A stretch of 57,719 bases of DNA from Kribbella turkmenica (GCF_004348725.1 NZ_SMKR01000022.1:1-57719); one strand, 5' to 3'; positions 35,244 through 43,884 are shown, counted from the first letter of the stretch. A program made the numbers and translations. Notes: generated by a model from the sequence alone, not told the origin.

Positions 35244-36062
35244 TCAGACCCGGCCGTTGAAGGCCCACACGCCGCCGGGGTGGTCGACGAAGCGGACTTC
35301 GCCGCTGGTCTCCATCTCATGGGTCATGCGTTCGTAGTCGACGCGGACGACGTCGCGCACCCAGTCCGGTAGGGCCTCCAACTCCTTCTCGCCCTCCATC
35401 TCCTCGAAGACGTGCTCCGCATAGGCTTCCCGGCTGTCGTAGGCGCCAAAGTAGGCGGCCTCGAAGCGGTTGAGCGTGTAGATGTCCGTCGCGTCGTTGA
35501 TCTCGGCCCAGGCGGCGAAGGGCAACCCATGTTCGGCGATGCCCTTGCCCAAGGCGCAGACCACGTCGAGCGATTCGTATTCGTGCAACGTGAGCGAGCC
35601 GAAGCCGTCCTGGTCGTGAATGGCCCACTCCTCGGCTGGCTCGCCCGTCCAGTGGGCGTGCAGCGAGCGGGACAGGATGGACTGCACGTCGCGCTGTATG
35701 TCCTCGAGGTCTCGGCTGGCGTCGATCCAGTCCCCGATGTCGTGGCCCTCGGTGTGGTCAACGAGCGACCGGACGTAGATGCGGGGCCGGATGCGCTTGT
35801 CGGCTTCGCCCTGTTCGAGTTGGCCGGCCGCGACTGCGTCTCGCCGATCCTTGAGCATCTGCTCGTGCTCGATGAGCCCTTGCGCGTCCTCTTCGTTGAG
35901 GCCATAGCTGACGTAGCGCTCCAACTTTGCCCTGTTGGCTCGACGCTCCTCGGCGGCCGCGGTGCGGGCTGCCTCGATCTGCGCTTGCTCCTCAGGGTCG
36001 TCGGTGCCGTAGCTGTTGACGCCTTCGGGACCTGGTTGTGGTGGGGGTAGATGTTCACTCAT
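35244..36062 (-). CDS. ardA: Antirestriction protein ArdA
   Basis: A 272-residue acidic protein. The family core runs from 'RIYVRSLVDHTEGHDIGDWIDA' through 'EEWAIHDQDGFG' and 'LHEYESLDVVCALGKGIAEHGL' to 'AYFGAYDSREAYAEHVFEE'. ArdA mimics B-form DNA and blocks type I restriction enzymes during entry into a new host. The N-terminal ~85 residues are an extra helical region. AAAGGAGGTGAGT precedes the ATG at 36062. It is last in the transfer operon. Confidence 0.88.
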   Translation of the reverse strand: MSEHLPPPQPGPEGVNSYGTDDPEEQAQIEAARTAAAEERRANRAKLERYVSYGLNEEDAQGLIEHEQMLKDRRDAVAAGQLEQGEADKRIRPRIYVRSLVDHTEGHDIGDWIDASRDLEDIQRDVQSILSRSLHAHWTGEPAEEWAIHDQDGFGSLTLHEYESLDVVCALGKGIAEHGLPFAAWAEINDATDIYTLNRFEAAYFGAYDSREAYAEHVFEEMEGEKELEALPDWVRDVVRVDYERMTHEMETSGEVRFVDHPGGVWAFNGRV

Positions 36063-36109
36063 ACTCACCTCCTTTCGTCTTAGCGTTGGTGTTTGGGGAG
36101 GACGAGCCG

Positions 36110-37117
36110 TCATGCGGCTCGGTCCTCCGGTGTCCCGCGGGCGGTCCGGATGCGATCGTCGGCTAGAGCGGCGAAGTCAGGATTCAGCTCGATGCCCAGC
36201 CAGTTGCGGCCGTGCTTCTCGGCAGCAACGGCGGTTGTGCCAGCACCCATGAACGGGTCAAGGACGATGGCCGATTCGCTTGGGGCGTCGCAGGTGCACG
36301 TTGCTAGGAGCGTCCCGCGGATGGCGGTAGCTCCAAGTCGACGTGTCACCCGACGATGCGGCGTGAAGCAGTTGGAGCAGCGAGCTTCGGGACTGCCGGC
36401 CAAGATGGCCCGTTCGGCTAGTCGCTCTGGGAAGGTGGCGAAGTGGGCGCCTCGGTAGGAGCTGGTCGGCAGCTGCCAGACGTCGCCCGGATTCTTGCCC
36501 AATGGGTGGCCGACAATGCCGCGCTGTTTGAGCGACACCAGGCCGCGGACGTTGTCCGTAGACCGAGCCCGCCACTGGCGAGGGATCGAGTCCTTAGCGC
36601 TGGCCTGCGGCGTCGTGGCGTTGCTGGTGTGTGGCACGCGGATGGCGTCGAGGTCGAAGAAGTAGCTGCGCTGCTTCGCCAGCAGGTAGACGACTTCGTA
36701 GGTGCTGGTCAACCGGTCCGGGACGCTGCTCGGCATGGGGTTGGTCTTGCTCCAGATGATCTGGTTACGCACCAGCCACCCGTCTGCTGCGAGCGCTGTT
36801 GACAAGCGCGCCGGCCCCAAGAGCAGGCTCTTCCTCGGTGAGCCCTCGCGGTCGTGGATCGAGTAGCGGTCGGCCACGTTGAGCCAGAAGGTGCCGGATG
36901 GCGTCAGGACTCGGCGGACTTCTGCGGCAACCGCGGTGAGATTGCTGACCCACTCCTGAATGTTCGATTCCTGGCCGAGCTGCCCGCCGACTTGGTAGTT
37001 GCGCAGGTTGTAGTAGGGCGGGCTGGTTAGCACCATGTCGACCGACTCGCTTGGCAGTTGGCGGAGCTGGTCGAGGGCGTCACCGACGAGGATGGTGTTT
37101 CGAGGGGCTTGGGTCAT
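36110..37117 (-). CDS. Orphan DNA methyltransferase, beta class (SPPY)
   Basis: A 335-residue methyltransferase. The catalytic TSPPYYNLRNYQ is near residue 31 and the AdoMet-binding DPFMGAGTTAVAAEKHGRNWLGIE is near the C-terminus, so the motif order is that of the beta class (N4-cytosine or N6-adenine). No restriction endonuclease is encoded nearby. It overlaps the replication-relaxation gene by 4 nt, so it is coexpressed with transfer genes. It probably pre-modifies the ICE DNA. Confidence 0.9.
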   Translation of the reverse strand: MTQAPRNTILVGDALDQLRQLPSESVDMVLTSPPYYNLRNYQVGGQLGQESNIQEWVSNLTAVAAEVRRVLTPSGTFWLNVADRYSIHDREGSPRKSLLLGPARLSTALAADGWLVRNQIIWSKTNPMPSSVPDRLTSTYEVVYLLAKQRSYFFDLDAIRVPHTSNATTPQASAKDSIPRQWRARSTDNVRGLVSLKQRGIVGHPLGKNPGDVWQLPTSSYRGAHFATFPERLAERAILAGSPEARCSNCFTPHRRVTRRLGATAIRGTLLATCTCDAPSESAIVLDPFMGAGTTAVAAEKHGRNWLGIELNPDFAALADDRIRTARGTPEDRAA

Positions 37118-38073
37118 GCCGCACCTCCGATCACTGCCGGTATCAGCTGGTCGGTGGTGACGACGCGGAATAGGTCTTGGTCGAGCTTGGCGTCGGTGAT
37201 CGCCGCCGTGAGCTTGTCGGCGCGCTGCTGGTTCGGGACAACCCAGAGCACGCGGGGAAACAGTCCGTGGGCGTCTTGCTCGTTGCCACTTCGGCGGTAA
37301 TCCTCGTACAGGTGGCACTTGCGGACGACGGTCGGTGGGTGTTCGGTGCCGAGATCGACCTCGATGAACCAGTGGTCTTCGTAGTCGCCTTGAGCCGTGA
37401 CGACTGCCAGGTCTGGGCGCAGTAGTCGGGGCTCGCCGCCGAGGCCGAGGAAGCGTCGCCAGCTTCCCGGCTCAACTTGGACGGTGACGAGTTCGAGGCC
37501 GTCGCTGCTTGCGGCTCGGTTGAGCGCGACGTGCGTGTCGGCAATAGCCAGGGTGTGAGCGAGGAGCCGTTGGGACGGTTCTCGGTACCGGCGCGAGATG
37601 CCTTCGCCGTCTTCGGTCTGGAGCAGTCGATGTGCAGCAGCGGTGACGCGCCAGACGTACCCGGCCGATCCGGCGCGGACGCCGCCGACGCGTCGGTCGA
37701 GTGCGGTGATCAGCTTGTCTCGACTGAGTCGGCGGAGGACGCGGTTGCTGCTGCGGGTGGCGCTGAGCTCGGAGGCGTGGTCGCTGAAGAGCAGAGCGCG
37801 GACGTGTTGTGTGGTCAGGAACCGGTGGGCCGAGATTGAGCGCAAAATCGCGAGATCTCGCGGACTGAGGTTATGGCGGAGATTGGCCAGGTCGAGGCGG
37901 CCGGTCCGCTGCTTGGTAGGCCGGGTGGCTGGGAGTTGAGCATCGGAGATGGGAGAACTATTCCGGACACTTAATCGAGGGGCTTCGGCGTCTGACCTGC
38001 GGGTATTCAGCTCGTTGCTCGACGCGACAGGATGAGCGATGCGAAGCTCTGGAACGTCGGGGAAGTCGTTCAT
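37114..38073 (-). CDS. Replication-relaxation family protein
   Basis: A 319-residue protein of the Replic_Relax type, found beside coupling ATPases on actinobacterial plasmids and ICEs. A winged-helix-like region spans ~75-145 ('LSPRDLAILRSISAHRFLTTQHVRALLF', 'RVLRRLSRDKLITALDRRVGG'). It is followed by a PD-(D/E)XK-like alpha/beta part with 'LLRPDLAVVTAQGDYEDHWFIEVDLGTEH'. The role in initiating DNA processing for transfer is inferred from the family and context. It overlaps both neighbours by 4 nt. Confidence 0.82.
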   Translation of the reverse strand: MNDFPDVPELRIAHPVASSNELNTRRSDAEAPRLSVRNSSPISDAQLPATRPTKQRTGRLDLANLRHNLSPRDLAILRSISAHRFLTTQHVRALLFSDHASELSATRSSNRVLRRLSRDKLITALDRRVGGVRAGSAGYVWRVTAAAHRLLQTEDGEGISRRYREPSQRLLAHTLAIADTHVALNRAASSDGLELVTVQVEPGSWRRFLGLGGEPRLLRPDLAVVTAQGDYEDHWFIEVDLGTEHPPTVVRKCHLYEDYRRSGNEQDAHGLFPRVLWVVPNQQRADKLTAAITDAKLDQDLFRVVTTDQLIPAVIGGAA

Positions 38074-40211
38074 GACGTCCTCCGTTTCCGGCCGCTGCCG
38101 CCTGTCGTGTCAGTACTGGTGGCGTCCACCTCGACCAGCTCGGCAAGTTCGCGCTCGACCTGATCCAGGGTCTGGCCGTACTTGGTCTGACTGAGGCGGC
38201 GCAGAGCGTCGGGGTCGCTGGACGGTGGCGGAAGCGCCGAGGTCAGGCCGGACGCGTAGGGCGTAACCTCGCCGTTGGTCGTGGCCAAGCTGGCGTAGAC
38301 GTTGAACGCGGGGAGCGCGGTGAAGTCGTCAGCGGTGATCTCTGGGTGTCCCTTGGCGAGCAGCGTCGCGTCGTCGTGGGCGAGCTGGAACGCGATGCGG
38401 GAGCGGATGTTGCCGACGAAGCCGGCGCGCATCGTGGGGGATAGCTGCGAGGCGTACTGATGGGCGAGCGTGAACCCGGCGCCGAGTCCGCGAGCCTGCG
38501 CGAGGGCGTCAGCGAGGTCAGTTGGTAAGTGCAGGTAGTCCTGCACCTCGTCGATGTAGACCATGACGGGACGCCGTGCTCCGGACGTCAGCGCCAGCTG
38601 GCCTTGGATGGCCTGCCACAGCTCCGCCACGGCCAGCGAGCCGATGAGGCGTGACGCCTCGGCCCCAACGATCTGCTTACGGAGCGGGATGAGCAAGATC
38701 TTGCTATCCGCCAGGACCTGGCTCATGGTGATCCGCGGTTGTCGTTGCCCAACCATGGCGCGAAGGCCGGGGTTGAGCAGGAACGGGCGGAGCTTGTTCA
38801 TGATCGGGGCGATGACGGTGGCCCGCTCGCCGTCCGAGAGGGCGTCGTACCAGGCCCAGAACGGCCCAAGGGCGACAGGATCGGCAGCGGCAACTCGACG
38901 CACGACAGAGCGGCGAAAGCCGGTGTTGGTCAGCAGCAGCGGCACCATGGCGATTGAGGCGTCACCGCGCCTGGCAAGCGTCAGAAGTGACGAGTGCACG
39001 ACGTCTTGAGTGCGTGGACCCCAGGAGTCGACGTACAGCGAGCGGAAGACGCTGAGCAGCCCTTCGACGCGGGTCTCTTCGCGACCGCTCCCGCTGAGCG
39101 GATTGAGCCCGACGGGCGTGTGGTCGGTCGGGTCAAGGATCACGACATCTTGCGTGCGGTCGGCGGGCATCCGCTCGAGGATGTCGGTGATCAGGTCGCC
39201 CTTTGGCTCGATGATCACGACGCCGCGCCCGGCGGCGATGTCTTGCACGGCCAAGTTGGCGAGCAAGGTCGACTTGCCGGTGCCGTTCGGGCCGAGCACC
39301 CAGGTGTGGCGGAGGGATCCACCCACGTCGAGACCGATGGCCTCGCTGTGACCCGGAGCGGTCGCGGTGGCCACGACTCGATCCGGTGTCGCGGACAGCT
39401 GGTCGGATGGCGGGAGGAGACGGGGGTGCAGTCCGGGAACGCCGGGAAAGTCCGAGTCACCGATCGGCCAGCCGATGAGGCCGAGGACTTCGGCGCTGTT
39501 GAGGGCGAGCGGCCACCACCATGGGTTGAGCGCGCTGTTGATCTTGCGGGACGCCGCACGGACGAGGCGGATGCGGACGCCTGGCATCTCCGTGGTGCGC
39601 AGCGCGCTCAAGACGCCCGCGATCAGGGTCTGTCGGCGCTGTGGACTTCGGGCAGTGACCCCGAGTCGGATGGCGCAGTCGAACCCGGACAGCTTCTGCT
39701 TGGCGCGCAGGGCGCTGCGGGCTTCGCTGTCGGCCCGATCCGCCGGCCGTGGACCGAGCACCGATGATGGCGCCGGTCTGGCCGGAACTGCTCGGGCCGC
39801 CTTGCGAGGGCCGAGGACGAGCTGTAGCACCACTTCTTCCGTACCGGCTACGCGTTCGAGTGCGGCGAGAATGGCGCGCGTCGACGGTTCGGGATCGTCG
39901 ATGCGCAGTGCTCGGCTATGGCTGGTCAGTCGAACCGACGCCGCATGTGACACGGACGGCCGGTGCACGTCGTCGGTCGTGAAGCGCGTGCCGGAGATCA
40001 GTCCCTGAATGCTTGCCTTGATATTGCTCTCGGCTCGACGGGGGACGCCGAGCAAAAGCTGCAAGGTCCGTCCGGATCGCGCCTCCAGTACAAGCCGTGG
40101 GTTGCGTGGGTCGCCACTCCAGAGCTGGAGAAGTTCCAAGACTCGAAGGGCAGCGACCGGTCGTTGGAAATGCAGTTGCAGCCAGACAAGTTCGTCGAGG
40201 CGTCTATTCAT
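38070..40211 (-). CDS. Type IV coupling ATPase, VirD4/TraG-like
   Basis: A 713-residue ATPase without obvious N-terminal transmembrane helices. Walker A is GPNGTGKST (~307), followed by 'VVIIEPKGDLITDILERMP'. Walker B is VMVYIDEVQDY (~549), with 'ARGLGAGFTLAHQYASQL' as the late motif. It is typical of coupling proteins from actinobacterial elements that carry a replication-relaxation gene, and would pump or guide the ICE DNA. The lack of a membrane anchor suggests another subunit provides it. Confidence 0.88.
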   Translation of the reverse strand: MNRRLDELVWLQLHFQRPVAALRVLELLQLWSGDPRNPRLVLEARSGRTLQLLLGVPRRAESNIKASIQGLISGTRFTTDDVHRPSVSHAASVRLTSHSRALRIDDPEPSTRAILAALERVAGTEEVVLQLVLGPRKAARAVPARPAPSSVLGPRPADRADSEARSALRAKQKLSGFDCAIRLGVTARSPQRRQTLIAGVLSALRTTEMPGVRIRLVRAASRKINSALNPWWWPLALNSAEVLGLIGWPIGDSDFPGVPGLHPRLLPPSDQLSATPDRVVATATAPGHSEAIGLDVGGSLRHTWVLGPNGTGKSTLLANLAVQDIAAGRGVVIIEPKGDLITDILERMPADRTQDVVILDPTDHTPVGLNPLSGSGREETRVEGLLSVFRSLYVDSWGPRTQDVVHSSLLTLARRGDASIAMVPLLLTNTGFRRSVVRRVAAADPVALGPFWAWYDALSDGERATVIAPIMNKLRPFLLNPGLRAMVGQRQPRITMSQVLADSKILLIPLRKQIVGAEASRLIGSLAVAELWQAIQGQLALTSGARRPVMVYIDEVQDYLHLPTDLADALAQARGLGAGFTLAHQYASQLSPTMRAGFVGNIRSRIAFQLAHDDATLLAKGHPEITADDFTALPAFNVYASLATTNGEVTPYASGLTSALPPPSSDPDALRRLSQTKYGQTLDQVERELAELVEVDATSTDTTGGSGRKRRTS

Positions 40212-40422
40212 TAGCGTTCCTCGATTTGCCGTCGTCGGCGACTTCGGTCGCTGTTTGAGCCTCCTGCTCAGCTTGTGCTTCGCGTTCTGCCTGCGCCATC
40301 GCTAGGTCGATGATGGCGCGGGCCAGTTTGTTGATGTCCGGAGTTTCGCGTCGCACAGCACGGACTGACACTCTGTACTCACGAGCATCTCGCGGATTTT
40401 TCCTTCTTCTTTTCTTGCTCAT
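40204..40422 (-). CDS. Small charged protein, first gene of the transfer operon (72 aa)
   Basis: A 72-residue protein with a very basic N-terminus (MSKKRRRKNPRDAREYRVSV), one helix containing 'INKLARAIIDLAMAQAE' and an acidic Gln/Glu tail. It precedes and overlaps the coupling ATPase by 8 nt. GGAAAGGAGGG lies before the ATG. Likely a DNA- or ATPase-binding accessory; no family recognised. Confidence 0.7.
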   Translation of the reverse strand: MSKKRRRKNPRDAREYRVSVRAVRRETPDINKLARAIIDLAMAQAEREAQAEQEAQTATEVADDGKSRNANE

Positions 40423-40438
40423 ATATACCCTCCTTTCC

Positions 40439-40495
40439 GTTGCGTGCGTGCAACGTTCTGTAACTAGTTATATGTTGCACGCACGCAACGGCCAA
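40439..40495 (-). promoter_or_regulatory. Transfer-operon promoter with operators O2 and O3
   Basis: On the minus strand, -35 TTGGCC (40495-40490) and -10 TATAAC (40472-40467) are separated by 17 nt. The spacer is almost entirely the 16-bp inverted repeat GTTGCACGCACGCAAC (40474-40489). A second copy, GTTGCGTGCGTGCAAC, lies at 40439-40454, just past the predicted start site; centres are 35 bp apart. Repressor binding would block both RNA polymerase entry and escape. Confidence 0.8.
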
Positions 40496-40583
40496 TAGCT
40501 TTTCAAGATTCCACAACACCGATAGGAACAGGCCGTTCCCTGATGCTTGACCTACTGTTTATGTGTAATGTTTCGTTGTTTAT

Positions 40584-40787
40584 TCACCAACGATTGCGCC
40601 GCCACCGGATGACCGTCGCCACGACCCACAGCACGAGCGCGATTCCCGCTGCTCCGACGAGCCACGGCAAGATCGGCTGGAGGTAGGCGACGGCGAGGTT
40701 GAGCAGGACGACTGAGCCGAAGACGAACAAGCTGGCACGCCAGATCCAGCGGAACGGGTCGCGGCTGGGCGCGGGATCGCCGGTCAT
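40584..40787 (-). CDS. Small two-helix membrane protein
   Basis: A 67-residue protein with two transmembrane helices (ASLFVFGSVVLLNLAVAYL and LPWLVGAAGIALVLWVVATVI) and a basic C-terminus (RWRRNRW). Its ATG overlaps the stop of the VWA gene by 4 nt, so it is the last gene of the four-gene operon. Function unknown. Confidence 0.75.
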   Translation of the reverse strand: MTGDPAPSRDPFRWIWRASLFVFGSVVLLNLAVAYLQPILPWLVGAAGIALVLWVVATVIRWRRNRW

Positions 40788-41485
40788 CGTTCGGCCACCC
40801 AACTGCCAGGACGGCGTGCCGTCAGACCGCCGAAAACAGCCCGTGCGAGGGTTCCGGGCGGGTCGTTGTCCGTGACCGGGGTGACGTGGATTCGATGGTG
40901 GAGAATGCCGTCCATCCGCGTGCCGCCGAGGGTTACCGCATGGACGTCGCCGGGGAAGTCGGCCAGGTCGTCGAGCACCTGGGCGGCGTTGTCGTCGAAC
41001 AACTCGAAGTCGCTGAGGACGATCAGGGTGGCCGTGTGGTTCGGGTATTGGTTCGCCAGGTTGGTAGCGGCGGTGAGGGAAGGCCCGAGGCAGCTGGTGC
41101 CGGCGCTGTCGCGGGGGAACCGTAGCCCGGAGCGCAGCTGTTGCAGCCCTGACCGGGTCAGGGGTGTGGGTGGTACGTCGCGGCTGGTCGGGGTATCGAA
41201 GTGCAGCACCGCGCCGAACTCGTGCTTGGCGCCGCCGCCTCCAATCGCCCGGAACGCGCGCCAGGCCTCTTCGTACCGGTTGGAGACGGGGTCGGCTCCG
41301 GCTGGGCCGATGACCGAGCCGGAGTCGTCGGCGATGACGATGGTGATCGTTGGGTCCGTCGACGGGCGGCCGGGGTTGCCTAGCTGATAGGAGACCTTGG
41401 GGCGGTTGGTGGCGCTGGTGCCCGAGGTCCAGCGCAGCTCGGCTGCGAGTAGGTGAGCAGGTCGAAGCTGAACGACGCGGATCAC
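40784..41485 (-). CDS. Cytosolic VWA-domain protein
   Basis: A 233-residue protein from a GTG that overlaps the upstream stop. A von Willebrand factor A fold is suggested by the MIDAS start DDSGS in 'ITIVIADDSGSVIG' and by the downstream strand 'LIVLSDFELFDDN'. There is no signal peptide or membrane helix. It lies between two membrane proteins and downstream of a VWA lipoprotein, so a metal-dependent interaction within this complex is plausible. Confidence 0.75.
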   Translation of the reverse strand: MIRVVQLRPAHLLAAELRWTSGTSATNRPKVSYQLGNPGRPSTDPTITIVIADDSGSVIGPAGADPVSNRYEEAWRAFRAIGGGGAKHEFGAVLHFDTPTSRDVPPTPLTRSGLQQLRSGLRFPRDSAGTSCLGPSLTAATNLANQYPNHTATLIVLSDFELFDDNAAQVLDDLADFPGDVHAVTLGGTRMDGILHHRIHVTPVTDNDPPGTLARAVFGGLTARRPGSWVAER

Positions 41486-42555
41486 GCGGCATCACCGCGG
41501 AACCGCCGCCCGATGACCTCCGCCGGCTCATCGGCTGCGCCGTGCCCGGCGACTCCGGGGTTGCGGCGCAGGATGCGCCGTGACAGCGCTTGGAGCTGCC
41601 ACCAGGCCGCCCGGCCGCGGTGCGCGTGCTCGGCCTTGATCGAGGCAGCCGTGGCGAGGGCTTCGGCTCGATTCTGGATCGCCGGGTCAGCGGCGAGCTT
41701 GTGGTGCGTCTTGATCGCCTTGGCGTACGTGCGCTCGGCGCGCGCCAGGTAATCGGCGATCTCGTCCGCGTAGCTGTAGTTGGCCAGGAACGAGCCGAGC
41801 GCCGTCGCCGCGGCCAGCATGCCGAACGCGATTCCCGACGTCAGGCCCTCGACCGACAACCGCAAGCAGAAGATGCCGACGCTGATGATCGCGACGACCG
41901 CCCCGCTCAAGGCTCCAACCAGCTTCAGGGTGGAAATGCCGGCCTCGGTGCCGGTGAAGAACTGCCGGTAACGCTGCTCGTCCTCGGTCAGCTCCTCGAG
42001 GTCGCGTCGCCGGACACGCGCCAGCCGGAGGTCCTTGAGGTCGGCCCCGGCCTGGCCCGCGGTAACAGCCGCGACGCCGGTCGCCACGGCTTGGCCGAGC
42101 GCCACGATCGGGATCTCGCCCAAGGTGATAGCCGCGCCGAGGATTCCGGCGGTGTCGCCGAGGCAGAGCACGATGAGGCAGATCCAGTAGCGGACCTTCA
42201 CCGGCATGTCGCGCCGAGCGAGGTGGCCGAGGGCCTGGATGGCGTGATCTAGTCGCTTTCGCGCTGTCTCGACGCTCGATGCCGCTCCAGTGATGAGGCT
42301 GGTTGAGGCTGTGGAGACCGACTCCAAGCCCGCCGCGGTGACCGTCGACTCGCGGGCTGCGGCCTCACTCTCCGCCGCGAACGTCTCGATCTGCGTTTGG
42401 GCCTTGGCGTCGTACTCTCGTTCAGAGGTGAACTTCCCGATGTTGCCCGGACGTGGAACAGCTCCGGCGCGGTCGATATGCGGCAGGATCACCGCATCGG
42501 CCTCGGCGGTTGCCTCGTCTAGCGGGTTGATGGAGGTGCGGCGCAAGGCGCTCAC
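41482..42555 (-). CDS. Membrane protein with four helices and coiled-coil region
   Basis: A 357-residue protein. Residues ~45-125 are Ala/Glu/Ser-rich helix, likely coiled coil. Four hydrophobic helices follow: VRYWICLIVLCLGDTAGILGA, IPIVALGQAVATGVAAVTAG, LVGALSGAVVAIISVGIFCL and GIAFGMLAAATALGSFLA. Between the two pairs is a charged helical linker (RRRDLEELTEDEQ). Its GTG start overlaps the lipoprotein stop by 4 nt. I do not recognise the family. Confidence 0.75.
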   Translation of the reverse strand: MSALRRTSINPLDEATAEADAVILPHIDRAGAVPRPGNIGKFTSEREYDAKAQTQIETFAAESEAAARESTVTAAGLESVSTASTSLITGAASSVETARKRLDHAIQALGHLARRDMPVKVRYWICLIVLCLGDTAGILGAAITLGEIPIVALGQAVATGVAAVTAGQAGADLKDLRLARVRRRDLEELTEDEQRYRQFFTGTEAGISTLKLVGALSGAVVAIISVGIFCLRLSVEGLTSGIAFGMLAAATALGSFLANYSYADEIADYLARAERTYAKAIKTHHKLAADPAIQNRAEALATAASIKAEHAHRGRAAWWQLQALSRRILRRNPGVAGHGAADEPAEVIGRRFRGDAA

Positions 42556-43340
42556 CGCCCTGCCACGTAGTCGGTGACGACGGTGCACTGTGCGGCCTTG
42601 GCGCGGTGGCAGACGCCGTCCCAGTAGCCGATCAGGGCGTTGGTCATCCCGGAGGACGGCGCGGATCCGGCGGCGACCTTGCCCACCCCGGCCACCGTCA
42701 CGGTGGCGTCCGGCAGGCGGGGGACGTTGACGGTCATTCCGACCGCGCGGGCCTTGGTGATCTCAATCGGCGCGGTGACGCGACGGCCAACCGTCTGAAA
42801 GCCGTCAGTCAGGATGACCAGTCGCAGTCGGTACGTCGTGCCGAGCTGGGTCTGGTACTCGGCGGCCAACCGGAACTGGGCCGTGATGTCGCTCTGGGCT
42901 GGCGACACCTTCTTGATGGCCGGCGGGTAGGCGGTGGTGACCTTCTTACTAATGTCGTCGACGAGCTTCTGCACGCGGCGGAGCCGGGCGTTGTCGGTCG
43001 CGCCGGGGAGTGTGAGCTCGTCGTCGTACAGGGCGACGGTGGCCGCGCTGGTGGCGGAGAAGACGGTGACGAGCAGGTGGCCGCCACAGATGGCGGTGGT
43101 CCGGGCCTGCTGCTTGATGATGTCGAGACGGGCAGGGTCGAGCTCGGGTGTCCGGCCGCTGCCGCTGACGTCCAGGTCGACCTTGGTGGCGTACTTGACG
43201 TCCTGCGGGCAGGCCTTGAGGGTCGCTTTGTCCAAGCTGAGCTGGTCGACGCCGGGCTTGGGGCCGCAGGCGACGAGCAGGACTACGAACACAAGAATAA
43301 AGAGGATGTACATGCGCGAGAGGATTGTAGGAAGTTTCAC
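42552..43340 (-). CDS. VWA-like lipoprotein
   Basis: A 262-residue protein with a lipoprotein signal (ILFILVFVVLLVAC) placing Cys ~25 at the membrane surface. The mature part has a VWA-like pattern: DVSGS (MIDAS DxSxS) in 'KVDLDVSGSGRT', a strand 'HLLVTVFSATSAA', and 'RLVILTDGFQTVGRR' with the TDG loop. It is therefore an extracytoplasmic VWA protein heading a tightly overlapped operon. Confidence 0.75.
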   Translation of the reverse strand: MKLPTILSRMYILFILVFVVLLVACGPKPGVDQLSLDKATLKACPQDVKYATKVDLDVSGSGRTPELDPARLDIIKQQARTTAICGGHLLVTVFSATSAATVALYDDELTLPGATDNARLRRVQKLVDDISKKVTTAYPPAIKKVSPAQSDITAQFRLAAEYQTQLGTTYRLRLVILTDGFQTVGRRVTAPIEITKARAVGMTVNVPRLPDATVTVAGVGKVAAGSAPSSGMTNALIGYWDGVCHRAKAAQCTVVTDYVAGR

Positions 43341-43445
43341 GATAATGCGCCCTTCTGCTGGTGCATGGTCTTGAAGTGCTGTGGATGGCGCGATTCAGCT
43401 CTAAACACAAACCGCGGCAAATCAAGCAACTGAGGTGAAATGCAG

Positions 43446-43481
43446 TGGGCCTGGTCGGCAATATTTGCCCGACCAGGCCCA
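43446..43481 (-). terminator. Terminator or attenuator hairpin upstream of the VWA operon
   Basis: TGGGCCTGGTCGG at 43446-43458 pairs perfectly with CCGACCAGGCCCA at 43469-43481. It lies between the 35-aa ORF and the lipoprotein start. It may end the short transcript or attenuate the operon. Confidence 0.65.
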
Positions 43482-43603
43482 CCCGGCCTTTTCACCTCCT
43501 AGGTGGGGGCGTACCCTTGAAAGTGGGTAGCCCTGCTGTCGCAGGCTGCCTGCTAGAGGCGGAGGCGGGCTCGTGGCGACCAACCGTTAAGCCCGTCTTC
43601 CGC

Positions 43604-43711
43604 TTAGCAGCGAATGCCCGGGAAGAAGAACATCGCCATGACGATGGCGAGCAGCGTCGGGGTGGTGTCCTGGTTGCCGCTGTTGTCTCCCATGAGGCAG
43701 TGCCACTCCAT
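43604..43711 (-). CDS. 35-aa hydrophobic small protein in the operon leader
   Basis: The ATG at 43711, preceded by GAGGTGA at good spacing, encodes MEWHCLMGDNSG... followed by a short transmembrane-like helix (LLAIVMAMFFFPG) and ends IRC. Upstream (43800-43860) is a row of TGGAA-containing repeats (TGACTGGAAGGC, TGACTGGAAAGC) that may mark the promoter or regulator sites. Expression is plausible but unproven. Confidence 0.5.
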   Translation of the reverse strand: MEWHCLMGDNSGNQDTTPTLLAIVMAMFFFPGIRC

Positions 43712-43884
43712 TTTGGTTCACCTCGATTCCATTTGATCGCCCTAATCGGGGCTCGTCCGTTGTGGACAGCGACAACGTAGAAGCCGGCCCGGATTCACTG
43801 CGAGCGACCAATTGGAAGGTTTAATGGAATGACTGGAAGGCTGACTGGAAAGCTGAAACTTCGGTGTGCTAAGGGAAAAGAAAT

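Noticed and set aside
33500..40422. Possible plasmid-type replication origin or Rep gene in the ICE
   Set aside because: No replication initiator of the RepSA or RepAM type and no iteron array was seen. The replication-relaxation protein alone does not show autonomous replication.
40584..41531. A single 315-codon minus-strand frame
   Set aside because: Only its last 67 codons make a real protein. The rest is out of frame with the VWA gene, which has a MIDAS motif and coupled starts.
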